This document shows positions 33,201 through 42,588 of a stretch of DNA of 64,000 bases, one piece after another. A program made the position numbers and the translations under genes. The notes below the pieces were generated by a model, which saw only the letters and a list, made by a program, of their open reading frames with translations, did no database searches and was not told the DNA's origin. Every line of letters begins with the position of its first letter. Position 1 is the first letter of the stretch. Origin of the DNA: Tenacibaculum finnmarkense (GTDB taxonomy: Bacteria; Bacteroidota; Bacteroidia; Flavobacteriales; Flavobacteriaceae); the NCBI RefSeq assembly GCF_900239185.1, contig NZ_OENA01000038.1:1-64000 (forward strand). The letters run 5' to 3'.

Positions 33201-36200
33201 ATGCAACAAATTACAAAAACATTAATAGTGTTTTTTATCTTAACTTTTCAGCTCACCTATGGGCAAAAAAAAATAACAGCCTCGGGTGTTGTTTCTGATC
33301 AATCAGGACCATTACCAGGTGTTACTATTTTAATCAAAGGTACTGCTTTTGGTACAGAAACAAATTTTGATGGAGAATACACCATTAAAACAACACAAAA
33401 AGATGTACTTGTTTATAGTTTCGTAGGAATGAAAACTGTTAAAAAAACAGTGAATTCAACGGCAGCAATCAATGTTGTTATGACTGAAGATGAAAATCTT
33501 TTAAATGAAATTGTGGTTACAGGTATTACTGTTACCGATAAAAGATTATTTACTGGGGCTTCAACTTCTTTAAAGGCTGCGGATATCAAATTAGATGGTG
33601 TTCCTGAAATTAGTAGAGGGCTTGAAGGTAGAGCTGCTGGGGTTACGGTACAGAATGTATCGGGAACTTTTGGTGCTGCTCCAAGAATTAGAGTACGTGG
33701 TGCAACATCTATTTATGGAAATTCAAAACCTTTATGGGTGGTTGATGGTATTATTTTAGAAGATGCTATTGACGTTTCTGCTGGAGATTTATCATCAGGA
33801 GATGCAAGTACTTTAATAAGTTCGTCTATTGCAGGTTTAAATGCGGATGATATTGAAAGTTTTGAGGTTTTAAAAGATGGTTCAGCGACTTCAATTTATG
33901 GTGCACGTGCTATGGCAGGTGTTATTGTAATTACCACTAAAAAAGGTAAAGCAGGTGTTAGTAACATTAATTATACGAACTCAACTACCTTTAGAATGAG
34001 ACCTAGTTATACTGATTTTAACATCATGAATTCACAAGAACAGATGTCTGTTTATGAAGAAATGCGTGCTGGTGGATGGTTAAATTATAGTAAGGTTGCA
34101 AATGCTAGAGAAAGCGGTGTGTATGGTGAAATGTATCAATTATACGATAAATTAGATGCTAATGGAAATTTCTTAATCAAAAACACAGCACAATCTAGAG
34201 CTGCTTTTTTAAGAAAAGCAGAACTTAGAAATACCGACTGGTTTAAAGAATTATTTAATATTAATGCTTTACAAAGTCATGCGGTAAATGTATCGTCAGG
34301 TACTGACAGAGCTACCTATTATGCTTCATTAAGTGCAATTGTAGATCCAGGATGGACAAAAGCAAGTAGCGTTAACAGATATACAGCTAATTTTAAATCA
34401 ATCTTTAAAGTTTCTGATAAATTAACTTTCAGTAGTATTAGTACCGGTTCTTTTAGAAAACAAAAAGCACCAGGAACTTTATCGCAAGATACTGATTTGG
34501 TAACAGGTACCGTAAAAAGAGATTTTGATATCAATCCTTTTTCTTATGCCCTTAATACTTCTAGAGTTTTAGACCCAGCCAAAAATTATACTAGAAATTA
34601 CACTGATTTTAATATTTCTAAAGAATTAGAAGAAAATTATATTGATATTAATGTCGCTAATTTAAAATTTCAAAGCGAATTAAAATATAAAGTAAATTCT
34701 AAGATAAACCTTAGTGCATTAGGAGCTTTAAAATACCAAACCTCATCTTTAGAGCATAATACTACTGAGTTTTCTAATCAGGCAAACGCTTTTAGAGCCG
34801 ATTATAATGAAATTATTAGAAATGCCAACCCATTTTTATATACCGATCCTGACAACCAATACGCTACACCTATTAGTGTTTTACCAGAAGGAGGAATTTT
34901 CAGAAAAACTACACATAGTATGTTAGGCTATGATTTTAGAGGAACTTTTTCATATAAAGATGTTATTAACGATGACCATACGGTAAACTTTTACGCAGGG
35001 GCTGAGGCTAATTCTGCAGATAGAAAGAAAACCAATTTTACAGGATGGGGATTACAATACTCTTTAGGAGAAGTGCCTTTTTATGGCTATGAGTTATTCA
35101 AAAAAAGTATTGAAGAAAACACCCTTTACTACGGTTTAAAAAATACAAAATACAGAAACTTAGCCTTTTTTGGAAACACTACATATTCTTGGAAAAGACG
35201 TTATACTCTTAATGGTACTTTCCGTTATGAAGGATCAAATAAATTAGGAAAATCGAAAGCATCTAGATGGTTACCTACTTGGAATGTATCTGGTGCTTGG
35301 AATGTACATGAAGAAGATTTCTTTGTTCATTTAGACCCTTTAGAAAGCCTTACTTTTAGAGCTTCATACAGTTTAACTGCCGATAGAGGTCCTGAAAGCG
35401 TTTCAAACTCATTAGTTGATATCAGAAGTTATAATCCCTGGAGACCTTCTGCAGGAAGTAAAGAAAGTGCTTTATACGTAGCTGGTTTAGAAAATAGCGA
35501 ATTAACTTACGAAAAGAAACATGAATTAAATGTTGGTTTTGATACCAGTCTTTTTGACGGTCGTTTAGCTATTGGTGCAGATTGGTACCAAAGAAATAAC
35601 TTTGATCTTATTGGCCCTACGAATACTCAAGGTATTGGTGGTGAAATTATAAAATATGGTAATGTTGCTGAAATGAAATCAAGTGGTTTAGAATTATCAA
35701 TTTCTGGAACTCCTATTAAAACAGAAGATTTTTCTTGGCAAACAAGTTTTGTATATTCTAAAACAAAAAATGAAGTTACAAAATTAGATTCACAACAAAG
35801 AGTTATCGATTTAGTAACAGGATATGGTTTTGCTAAACAAGGATACCCTGTAAAAGCTATTTTTTCAATTCCTTTTGCTGGTTTAAACGAAGAAGGTTTA
35901 CCTACTTTTCAAGATCAAGAAGGTGAGGTATCAATTGGAGAATTAAATTTTCAAGAAAGAGACAAATTAGACTTTTTAAAATATTCAGGTTCTGCTGACC
36001 CAACAGATGTTGGTAGTTTTGGAAACATTTTTAAATACAAAAACTTACGTTTAAACATCTTTACAACTTACTCATTTGGTAATGTAATCCGTTTAAATCC
36101 TGTTTTTAGTTCAAGATATTCTGATTTATCAGCCTTACCAAAAGAATTTGAAAACAGATGGATATTACCTGGGGATGAAAATTTCACAAACGTACCTGTA

Positions 36201-36521
36201 ATTGCTAGTACAAGACAAGAAAACAGAGTTGGTGAATATGATTTAAGAACTGCTTATAATGCGTATAATTATTCTGATGCTCGAATTGCAAAAGGAGATT
36301 TTGTACGTTTAAAAGAAGTTTCATTAGCTTTCCAATTTCCTAAAGAATATGTAACTAAAATAAATGTTAAAAGTTTGTCTTTAAAATTACAAGCAACTAA
36401 CTTATTTTTATTGTATTCTGATGATAAACTAAACGGACAAGATCCTGAATTTTTCAACGCTGGTGGAGTTGCAAGTCCTTTAGCGAAGCAAATTACATTT
36501 ACATTGAAATTAGGATTATAA
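33201..36521 (+). CDS. SusC/RagA-type TonB-dependent outer-membrane receptor
   Basis: This 1106-residue protein has a signal peptide (about 1-21, ending TYGQ). A carboxypeptidase-like regulatory domain follows (GVVSDQSGPLPGVTILIKGT), then a plug domain with the TonB-box-like NEIVVTGI and LKDGSATSIYGARAMAGVI, and a 22-strand barrel ending ITFTLKLGL. With SusD it imports large nutrients such as glycans or peptides. The next three genes (SusD, a zinc metallohydrolase and DUF4302) follow within 20 bp each, forming an operon. The metallohydrolase suggests a peptide-like substrate; that is inference. Confidence 0.92.
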   Translation: MQQITKTLIVFFILTFQLTYGQKKITASGVVSDQSGPLPGVTILIKGTAFGTETNFDGEYTIKTTQKDVLVYSFVGMKTVKKTVNSTAAINVVMTEDENLLNEIVVTGITVTDKRLFTGASTSLKAADIKLDGVPEISRGLEGRAAGVTVQNVSGTFGAAPRIRVRGATSIYGNSKPLWVVDGIILEDAIDVSAGDLSSGDASTLISSSIAGLNADDIESFEVLKDGSATSIYGARAMAGVIVITTKKGKAGVSNINYTNSTTFRMRPSYTDFNIMNSQEQMSVYEEMRAGGWLNYSKVANARESGVYGEMYQLYDKLDANGNFLIKNTAQSRAAFLRKAELRNTDWFKELFNINALQSHAVNVSSGTDRATYYASLSAIVDPGWTKASSVNRYTANFKSIFKVSDKLTFSSISTGSFRKQKAPGTLSQDTDLVTGTVKRDFDINPFSYALNTSRVLDPAKNYTRNYTDFNISKELEENYIDINVANLKFQSELKYKVNSKINLSALGALKYQTSSLEHNTTEFSNQANAFRADYNEIIRNANPFLYTDPDNQYATPISVLPEGGIFRKTTHSMLGYDFRGTFSYKDVINDDHTVNFYAGAEANSADRKKTNFTGWGLQYSLGEVPFYGYELFKKSIEENTLYYGLKNTKYRNLAFFGNTTYSWKRRYTLNGTFRYEGSNKLGKSKASRWLPTWNVSGAWNVHEEDFFVHLDPLESLTFRASYSLTADRGPESVSNSLVDIRSYNPWRPSAGSKESALYVAGLENSELTYEKKHELNVGFDTSLFDGRLAIGADWYQRNNFDLIGPTNTQGIGGEIIKYGNVAEMKSSGLELSISGTPIKTEDFSWQTSFVYSKTKNEVTKLDSQQRVIDLVTGYGFAKQGYPVKAIFSIPFAGLNEEGLPTFQDQEGEVSIGELNFQERDKLDFLKYSGSADPTDVGSFGNIFKYKNLRLNIFTTYSFGNVIRLNPVFSSRYSDLSALPKEFENRWILPGDENFTNVPVIASTRQENRVGEYDLRTAYNAYNYSDARIAKGDFVRLKEVSLAFQFPKEYVTKINVKSLSLKLQATNLFLLYSDDKLNGQDPEFFNAGGVASPLAKQITFTLKLGL

Positions 36522-36537
36522 TTTTTAAAATTAAAAA

Positions 36538-38097
36538 ATGAAAAATAATATAAATAAATTACTGGCAATCGCTCTTTTGTCTTTCATTGCAATTTCTTGT
36601 GGTGACTTTTTAGACGAATTACCTGATAACAGAACAGAAATAGACAACAACAATAAGATTAGAAAAATATTAGTTTCAGCATACCCTAGCACTAGTTATG
36701 GTATGTTAGCTGAACTATCTTCTGATAATATTGATGATTACGGTTTAGACAACCCAAACACCGATCTATTTTTAGAGCAAGTATCGTACTGGAAAGAGAT
36801 CACTGAAACAAATAATGACGGGCCTGCTTCACTTTGGGGAAGCTGTTATAATGCCATTGCAAATGCAAACCAAGCACTAGCTTCAATTGAAAATAGCAGT
36901 AACCCTGCTTCATTAGCTGCTGAAAAAGGAGAGGCTTTAATTGCCAGAGCTTATAGTCATTTTATATTGGTTAATATGTTTAGTAAACACTACAGCACTA
37001 AAAGTAGCAATACTGATTTAGGGATTCCTTATTTAGAAGCTCCTGAAACAACACTTAACCCTAAATATAAAAGAGGTACCGTAAAAGAAGTGTATCAAAA
37101 AATCAATAAAGATATTGAAGAAGGATTGCCACTTATTAGCGATAATATTTACACCGTACCTAAATATCACTTTAATGTAAAAGCATCTTATGCCTTTGCA
37201 GCACGTTTTAACTTATACTACGAAAACTGGGCAAAAGCAAAGAAATATGCTTCTGTTGTAGTAACAGCAAACCCTTCTAGTGTATTAAGAGATTGGAAAG
37301 CTTTAAGTGAAGTTGTTAAAAAACAAGACCCTATAACTAAGGCATATTATGAAGACCCTAGTGCTTTATTTACCCAAGCATATTCATCAAGTGCAGGGCG
37401 TCATTTTGGTGGTTTTTTTAGAGGTTCACGTTTTAACCACACGAGTGCTATTGCCAATAGAGAAACATTAAGCGTTGCATTACCATGGGCTGATAATGCT
37501 AGTTTATTTCCTTATAACAAACCTGTTGTATATGAAACAACTAATTTAGATAAAACGTTGTTTATGAAATTACCGTCTTTATTTGAAACTAAAGATGCTG
37601 TTGCACAAACTGGTTATTCAAAAACTATTAGAACACCATTTACTACGGATGAGACTTTGTTAGTAAGAGCGGAAGCAAACGTAATGTTAAAGCAATACGA
37701 TGCTGCCCTAGCAGATTTAAATTCATTTACTATGAATTACAATCAGCAACAACCAACAACGAATATTGAGCAAGTAAACACTTTTTACAATGCTGTTCCT
37801 TATTCAACAGAAGCTACCGCTACACAGAAGAAAAAATTAACCGCTTCTTTTATAGTAACAGCTGGTACGCAAGAAAACATGTTACATTATACGCTTCAAT
37901 TAAGAAGAATATTAACAATGCACGATGGTTTAAGATGGTTTGATAATAAACGATACGGAATTGTTGTACCAAGATACCTAAATGGTAAAAACGGAGCAAT
38001 TAGTGTTGCCGATGTTTTAACAGTAAACGACAACCGTAAAGCATTACAATTACCTAAAGATGTTATCACCGCAGGTTTAACTCCTAACCCTAGATAA
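36538..38097 (+). CDS. SusD/RagB-type nutrient-binding lipoprotein
   Basis: This 519-residue lipoprotein has the lipobox FIAISC (Cys21) then GDFLDELPDNRTEI, the usual SusD opening. A TPR-like region includes LWGSCYNAIANANQAL and AEKGEALIARAYSHFILVNM. SusD covers the SusC pore as a lid and binds substrate on the cell surface. It starts 16 bp after susC, as in most such operons. No substrate-specific residues can be named. Confidence 0.93.
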   Translation: MKNNINKLLAIALLSFIAISCGDFLDELPDNRTEIDNNNKIRKILVSAYPSTSYGMLAELSSDNIDDYGLDNPNTDLFLEQVSYWKEITETNNDGPASLWGSCYNAIANANQALASIENSSNPASLAAEKGEALIARAYSHFILVNMFSKHYSTKSSNTDLGIPYLEAPETTLNPKYKRGTVKEVYQKINKDIEEGLPLISDNIYTVPKYHFNVKASYAFAARFNLYYENWAKAKKYASVVVTANPSSVLRDWKALSEVVKKQDPITKAYYEDPSALFTQAYSSSAGRHFGGFFRGSRFNHTSAIANRETLSVALPWADNASLFPYNKPVVYETTNLDKTLFMKLPSLFETKDAVAQTGYSKTIRTPFTTDETLLVRAEANVMLKQYDAALADLNSFTMNYNQQQPTTNIEQVNTFYNAVPYSTEATATQKKKLTASFIVTAGTQENMLHYTLQLRRILTMHDGLRWFDNKRYGIVVPRYLNGKNGAISVADVLTVNDNRKALQLPKDVITAGLTPNPR

Positions 38098-38116
38098 AAC
38101 TAAAATTACTACAATT

Positions 38117-38989
38117 ATGAAAAATATAAAATATATAGTTTTAGCGCTAGCCATTACATTTAGTGGTTGCGAAGAAACTAATTTACCAAACCCAAACAGA
38201 AGTGCCATTAACACTGATTTTGGGCATCAGAATGACTTTGACAAATTTTTAAAGAAAGAATTTGTAACGCCTTATAATATTGAAATTTTATATAAATTAC
38301 CAGATATTCAAACTGATTTTAATTACACATTAGTTCCTTCTGAATATGAAAAATCAATAAAATTAGCCAACCTAATTAAGTATTTGTGTTTAGACGCTTA
38401 TAATGCAATAGCACCTGCAAGTTTCTTAAAAGAAACCTTTCCTAAACAATTAGTTTTTGTAGGATCGCCAGGATATAATAGCAATGGAACTATTTTATTA
38501 GGAACAGCAGAAGGAGGGCTTAAAGTATCGCTTTATAACATCAATAAGTTAGATGTTGCTAATGTTGAAGAATTAAACAGTTCTTATTTTAATACTATTC
38601 ACCATGAATTTGGGCATGTTTTACACCAAAAGAAACCTTTTTCTACTGATTTTAATCAAATTGTTGGTGCAGGATATATTGGCGATGAATGGAGTAAAAA
38701 ATGGAAAGATGGCGAATCTTTAAAAGCAGGTTTTATTAGCGATTATTCTAGTAACCAAGTAAGTGATGATTTTGTTGAATTAATTTCTCATTATGTATTA
38801 TATTCTAACGAAAAATGGGATGCTACACTTGTAGAAGCAGGTGAAGGAGCAGCGCTTATTAATGCTAAAATGGCAATTATTAAAAGTTATTTAATTAGTA
38901 ATTGGGAAATAGATATTGATGAGCTACGTACTGAAATACAAAAAAGGTACAACAATTTAAGTTCACAAGATTTAGATAAAATAAACTAG
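38117..38989 (+). CDS. Substrate-import-associated zinc metallohydrolase lipoprotein
   Basis: This 290-residue lipoprotein has lipobox TFSGC (Cys18). The zinc motif HEFGH is at 163-167, followed by the distal region ISDYSSNQVSDDFVELISHY, whose Glu could be the third ligand. The family is found with SusC/SusD pairs and is named for substrate import. It is probably displayed on the cell surface to trim the substrate before uptake. It starts 19 bp after susD and the next gene begins 5 bp after its stop. Confidence 0.85.
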   Translation: MKNIKYIVLALAITFSGCEETNLPNPNRSAINTDFGHQNDFDKFLKKEFVTPYNIEILYKLPDIQTDFNYTLVPSEYEKSIKLANLIKYLCLDAYNAIAPASFLKETFPKQLVFVGSPGYNSNGTILLGTAEGGLKVSLYNINKLDVANVEELNSSYFNTIHHEFGHVLHQKKPFSTDFNQIVGAGYIGDEWSKKWKDGESLKAGFISDYSSNQVSDDFVELISHYVLYSNEKWDATLVEAGEGAALINAKMAIIKSYLISNWEIDIDELRTEIQKRYNNLSSQDLDKIN

Positions 38990-38994
38990 AAAAA

Positions 38995-40242
38995 ATGAAA
39001 AAAACAATAAATAAATTCCTAGTATTTTTGCTATTCGTAGGGGTTACAATATCTTGTAACAACAATACCGAAGAAGCAATATTTAACGAACCGACTTCTG
39101 TTAGAATTCAAAAATCAATTTCTGAATATAGAGATTTATTAACTTCATCTGAAAATGGATGGATTATTGAATATTATCCTGATGAAAAGCAAAACATCGG
39201 TGGTTTTAACTATGGTGTAAAATTCAATAAAGATTTAACCACAGAGGTTGTACATGAAAATGCCTTTGCAACAAAAGCATCAAACATGTTTGATGTAATT
39301 GCAAACGCAGGACCCTTATTAACCTTTAACACCTACACTTGGCTAACGCACTTTTATGCAAACCCAAATAGTAAAGATTCTGATGGAGCTGGTGGTGATT
39401 ACGAGTTTGCATTAACTTCTAAAACAGCAGATGTTATTACCTTAACAGGAGCACAGTCGCGTAATAAAATGCGAATGTTTAAGCTTACCGAAGCACCTGA
39501 AGTGTATTTAGCGAAAGTAAACGAAGTTAGTAGTTTTATTTCTATTGTTTTTGGTAATGTTATTAATGGTAAAGCTACAGAAATTAGCTTAACAAACCGT
39601 CATATTACTTTTCCTACATCAGAAGAAAATGGAGAAGGTGAAGAGGTTAAACAGGCTATTGACATGGCGTATCACTTTACACCTACAGGAATTAAATTAT
39701 ATGAAGCAATTACTGTTGATGGTAATCAAGTAAGTGAATTTACTTTAAATAAAGCCTTAAATCAATTAACATCTCTTGATGGTAAGGTTGTTATTGACTT
39801 AGCTAAAAGCCCATTTAATATAAACCAAGATTGGAGTATTGATACCACAAACCCTTCAGACACTTCTGATGAGTTTTTTAATAAATATGTTGAAATATAC
39901 AATGCCAATGGTGCCGCTTATGGTGAAGAATTACAGCGCTCAATTTTATTTGGAAATACAACGACAAATGAAACTTCGCCTGGTATTCTTTTTAAATCGA
40001 AAGCACCAAAAACAACCTGGAGTACACAGCAAAAATTAGATTTTTCACTTATTAATAATGATAGTGAATTAACCATATCTAAAGGAGCTCAAGGTTTAAA
40101 CTGGTCTTATTACACACATTTAGATCCTTTAGTTGATTATATTATTAAAGGAGCTCCATATACAATAGATCAAATTACCCCAACGCAAGTTAAATTAACA
40201 AGTACTGCCGATGCAAATGCTTGGTTTGTTTTAAAATTATAA
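38995..40242 (+). CDS. DUF4302-family lipoprotein
   Basis: This 415-residue lipoprotein has lipobox VTISC (Cys21). It resembles the DUF4302 family, which accompanies the SusC/SusD/metallohydrolase set. SENGWIIEYYPDEKQNIGGF and FNKDLTTEVVHENAF are the early conserved parts. It has no recognised catalytic motif and is probably a surface-bound accessory protein, such as a substrate binder. It is the last gene of the operon, ending at a 17-bp-stem terminator. Confidence 0.8.
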   Translation: MKKTINKFLVFLLFVGVTISCNNNTEEAIFNEPTSVRIQKSISEYRDLLTSSENGWIIEYYPDEKQNIGGFNYGVKFNKDLTTEVVHENAFATKASNMFDVIANAGPLLTFNTYTWLTHFYANPNSKDSDGAGGDYEFALTSKTADVITLTGAQSRNKMRMFKLTEAPEVYLAKVNEVSSFISIVFGNVINGKATEISLTNRHITFPTSEENGEGEEVKQAIDMAYHFTPTGIKLYEAITVDGNQVSEFTLNKALNQLTSLDGKVVIDLAKSPFNINQDWSIDTTNPSDTSDEFFNKYVEIYNANGAAYGEELQRSILFGNTTTNETSPGILFKSKAPKTTWSTQQKLDFSLINNDSELTISKGAQGLNWSYYTHLDPLVDYIIKGAPYTIDQITPTQVKLTSTADANAWFVLKL

Positions 40243-40258
40243 TTTATTACAACAATAA

Positions 40259-40295
40259 AAAAAACCTAATAATTTAAAAAATTATTAGGTTTTTT
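40259..40295 (+). terminator. Intrinsic terminator after the SusC/SusD operon
   Basis: Bases 40259-40275 pair with 40279-40295 (core CCTAATAATTT / AAATTATTAGG) across a 3-nt loop, with a T run following. Confidence 0.85.
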
Positions 40296-40327
40296 ATTTT
40301 TAAAAAAATTTTATTCTTGTTAACTTT

Positions 40328-40356
40328 TTGGAATAAATATAATTATCATATATTTG
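40328..40356 (+). promoter_or_regulatory. Promoter of the HU gene
   Basis: TTG (40328-40330), an 18-nt spacer and TATATTTG (40349-40356) form a full Bacteroidota promoter. The leader to the ATG at 40396 is about 32 nt. Confidence 0.65.
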
Positions 40357-40395
40357 CAGCCTCATTTTCAAGAATAAACCCAAAATATATATAGG

Positions 40396-40686
40396 ATGAC
40401 AAAGGCAGATATCGTATCGAAGATTTCAGATAAGAGCGGAATTGAAAAAGCAGATGTATTAGCAACTGTGGAAGCGTTTATGGACGAGGTAAAAGATGCA
40501 CTAGAAGGCGGAGATAATGTATATTTAAGAGGTTTTGGTAGTTTTATTATCAAAACAAGAGCAGAAAAAACTGGTAGAAATATTTCTAAAAATACAACTA
40601 TTAAAATACCTGCACACAACATCCCAGCTTTTAAACCATCAAAAGTGTTTACAGAGGGTGTTAAAACTAAAGTATCTGTAAAATAA
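40396..40686 (+). CDS. HU/IHF-family DNA-binding protein
   Basis: This 96-residue protein starts MTKADIVSKISDKSGIEKAD and has the arm region GRNISKNTTIKIPAHNIPAFKPSK, with the Pro at the arm tip that intercalates into DNA. It is a chromosomal architectural protein. The PAHNIPAFKPSK variation of the usual PATKVPAFKPGK is normal for Bacteroidota. It is followed by a short gene for a basic peptide and by rng; the three probably belong to one neighbourhood, though rng has its own leader. Confidence 0.93.
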   Translation: MTKADIVSKISDKSGIEKADVLATVEAFMDEVKDALEGGDNVYLRGFGSFIIKTRAEKTGRNISKNTTIKIPAHNIPAFKPSKVFTEGVKTKVSVK

Positions 40687-40740
40687 TAAAGTATTAACCA
40701 AAAATCTTTACTTCTGAAGATTTTATAAAACATTTTAATT

Positions 40741-40830
40741 ATGCCAAGCGGTAAAAAAAGAAAGAGAGCAAAAATCTCGACACACAAAAGAAAGAAAAGA
40801 GCAAGAGCAAATCGCCATAAGAAAAAGTAA
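40741..40830 (+). CDS. Very basic 29-residue protein (possible small ribosomal protein)
   Basis: The frame encodes MPSGKKRKRAKISTHKRKKR followed by nine more residues ending NRHKKK, that is, nearly all Lys, Arg, His and Ala/Ser. Near-identical peptides are found between the HU gene and rng in many Bacteroidota, which supports a real gene. The composition fits a small rRNA-binding protein. The recently described Bacteroidota ribosomal protein bL38 is one possibility I recall, but I cannot confirm the match. The gene is 54 bp after the HU gene. Confidence 0.75.
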   Translation: MPSGKKRKRAKISTHKRKKRARANRHKKK

Positions 40831-40991
40831 GCTAACGCTTACTTTTTCATTGCTTTTAAAAGTATTTGAAAAAAAATCAGTTCATTGACATTAAGGTTTT
40901 AACACCTTGAAACGGTATAAAAATTATACCTGTTTACAAATTTTAATCCGTCTTCGTAAAATTTTTACGTAGGCACAAAACTATATTCAGA
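40831..40991 (+). promoter_or_regulatory. Structured 5' leader of rng with three hairpins
   Basis: The 161-nt gap before rng holds three stem-loops in series. They are AAGGT-TTTAAC-ACCTT (40893-40908), GGTATAA-AAA-TTATACC with flanking AAAC/GTTT (40910-40935), and CGTAAA / TTTACG (40955-40969). The E. coli rne mRNA is autoregulated through a structured leader cut by RNase E, so a comparable control of rng is plausible. The hairpins are seen; the control is inferred. Confidence 0.45.
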
Positions 40992-42524
40992 ATGAAAACA
41001 GAATTAATAATTCGTTCAAATTCTTCTGATATTGATTTCGCCCTACTAAGAGATGGTAGACTTATTGAATTAAACAAAGAAACAAGCGATAATAAATTTG
41101 CTGTCGGAGATATTTTTCTAGCTAAAATAGGAAAAGTGATGACAGGATTAAATGCCGCTTTTGTAAATGTTGGATATCCTAAGGATGGTTTTTTACACTA
41201 TCATGATTTAGGACCACAAGTACAGTCTTTAAATAATTTTATTAAGAAGGTAAGCATAGGTAATTATAAAGATTTCACTTTAAAAAATTTTCGTGCTGAA
41301 AACGACATCAATAAAGACGGAAGTATTCATGATGTACTAAAGTCAGGTCAAAATTTATTAGTACAAATTGTAAAAGAACCCATTTCTACCAAAGGACCGC
41401 GCATTAGCTCGGAACTATCAATAGCTGGTAGGTATTTAGTTTTAGTTCCTTTTTCTAACAGAGTATCTGTATCTCAAAAAATAGCAGACCCAAAAGAAAA
41501 AGAACGTTTAAAAAAATTAGCAAAAAGCATCAAACCAAAAGGGTTTGGGCTTATTTTACGTACTGTTGCCCAAGACAAAAAGGTAGCAGAACTAGATAAA
41601 GATTTACAAAATTCACTAGAACGTTGGGAAAAAATGTGTAACAGCATTGCCAATCAAAACACCCCAACAAAAATTTTAAGTGAGTTGAACAGAGCATCCT
41701 CTATCTTAAGAGATGTGATGAACGATTCTTTTACAAGTATTGTAACCAACGATGAAACTTTAATGGTTGAAATTAAAGAATATTTACAAGAAATTTATCC
41801 TGAAAAGGAAGATATTGTAAAACTTCACAAATCTGACACACCAATTTTTGAGAAATTTGGTATTGAACGTCAGATAAAAACATCGTTTGGTAAAACAGTT
41901 TCAATGAGCAAAGGTGCGTATTTAGTTATTGAACACACCGAAGCACTACATGTTATTGATGTTAACAGTGGTAATCGCTCAAACAAGGGGTTAAGCCAAG
42001 AAGAAACTGCTTTAGAAGTCAACTTGATTTCCGCTACCGAAGTAGCACGTCAGTTACAACTGCGTGATATGGGTGGAATTATAGTGGTTGACTTTATTGA
42101 TATGAAGACTACTGAAAACAGACAGAAATTATATCAACATTTAAAAGATGCAATGTCTTTAGACCGTACGAAACACAAAATATTACCTCCGAGTAAGTTT
42201 GGTTTAATACAAATTACAAGACAGCGTGTACGACCTGAATTAGCAATAAAAACACGAGAGTCTAATCCTAATAAAAACGGAGAAGTTGAAGCTCCTATTA
42301 TTTTAATTGATAAAATAGAGGCTGAATTAGAACGCTTGCTTAATAGTGGTAAAGAATATAAAGAAGTTACATTAAATGTACATCCTTTTATAGCCGCTTA
42401 TTTAACAAAAGGGTTTATTTCTATTCGTTTAAAATGGATTTTACAACACAAAAAGTGGATTAAAGTATTACCAAGAGATGCGTATCAATATTTACAATAC
42501 AAGTTTTTCTTGAAAAAAAAGTAA
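40992..42524 (+). CDS. rng: Ribonuclease G/E family protein
   Basis: This 510-residue enzyme has an N-terminal S1 RNA-binding domain (VGDIFLAKIGKVMTGLNAAFVNVGYPKDGFLHYHDL) read in shorter parts, a 5'-sensor region, and a DNase I-like catalytic domain with metal-binding Asp in LHVIDVNSG and GIIVVDFIDM. It ends shortly after the catalytic core, lacking the RNase E scaffold arm, so it is RNase G-like. It matures rRNA and starts mRNA decay. It is preceded by a hairpin-rich leader and followed by a terminator. Confidence 0.93.
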   Translation: MKTELIIRSNSSDIDFALLRDGRLIELNKETSDNKFAVGDIFLAKIGKVMTGLNAAFVNVGYPKDGFLHYHDLGPQVQSLNNFIKKVSIGNYKDFTLKNFRAENDINKDGSIHDVLKSGQNLLVQIVKEPISTKGPRISSELSIAGRYLVLVPFSNRVSVSQKIADPKEKERLKKLAKSIKPKGFGLILRTVAQDKKVAELDKDLQNSLERWEKMCNSIANQNTPTKILSELNRASSILRDVMNDSFTSIVTNDETLMVEIKEYLQEIYPEKEDIVKLHKSDTPIFEKFGIERQIKTSFGKTVSMSKGAYLVIEHTEALHVIDVNSGNRSNKGLSQEETALEVNLISATEVARQLQLRDMGGIIVVDFIDMKTTENRQKLYQHLKDAMSLDRTKHKILPPSKFGLIQITRQRVRPELAIKTRESNPNKNGEVEAPIILIDKIEAELERLLNSGKEYKEVTLNVHPFIAAYLTKGFISIRLKWILQHKKWIKVLPRDAYQYLQYKFFLKKK

Positions 42525-42550
42525 ATAAGTAAGGCTATCTTAATTATCAT

Positions 42551-42583
42551 AAAAAACCCATTTCACTAAGAAATGGGTTTTTT
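42551..42583. terminator. Bidirectional terminator between rng and the patatin gene
   Basis: AAAAAACCCATTT (42551-42563) pairs with AAATGGGTTTTTT (42571-42583) around a 7-nt loop; the A and T tracts suit both convergent genes. Confidence 0.85.
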
Positions 42584-42588
42584 TATGT

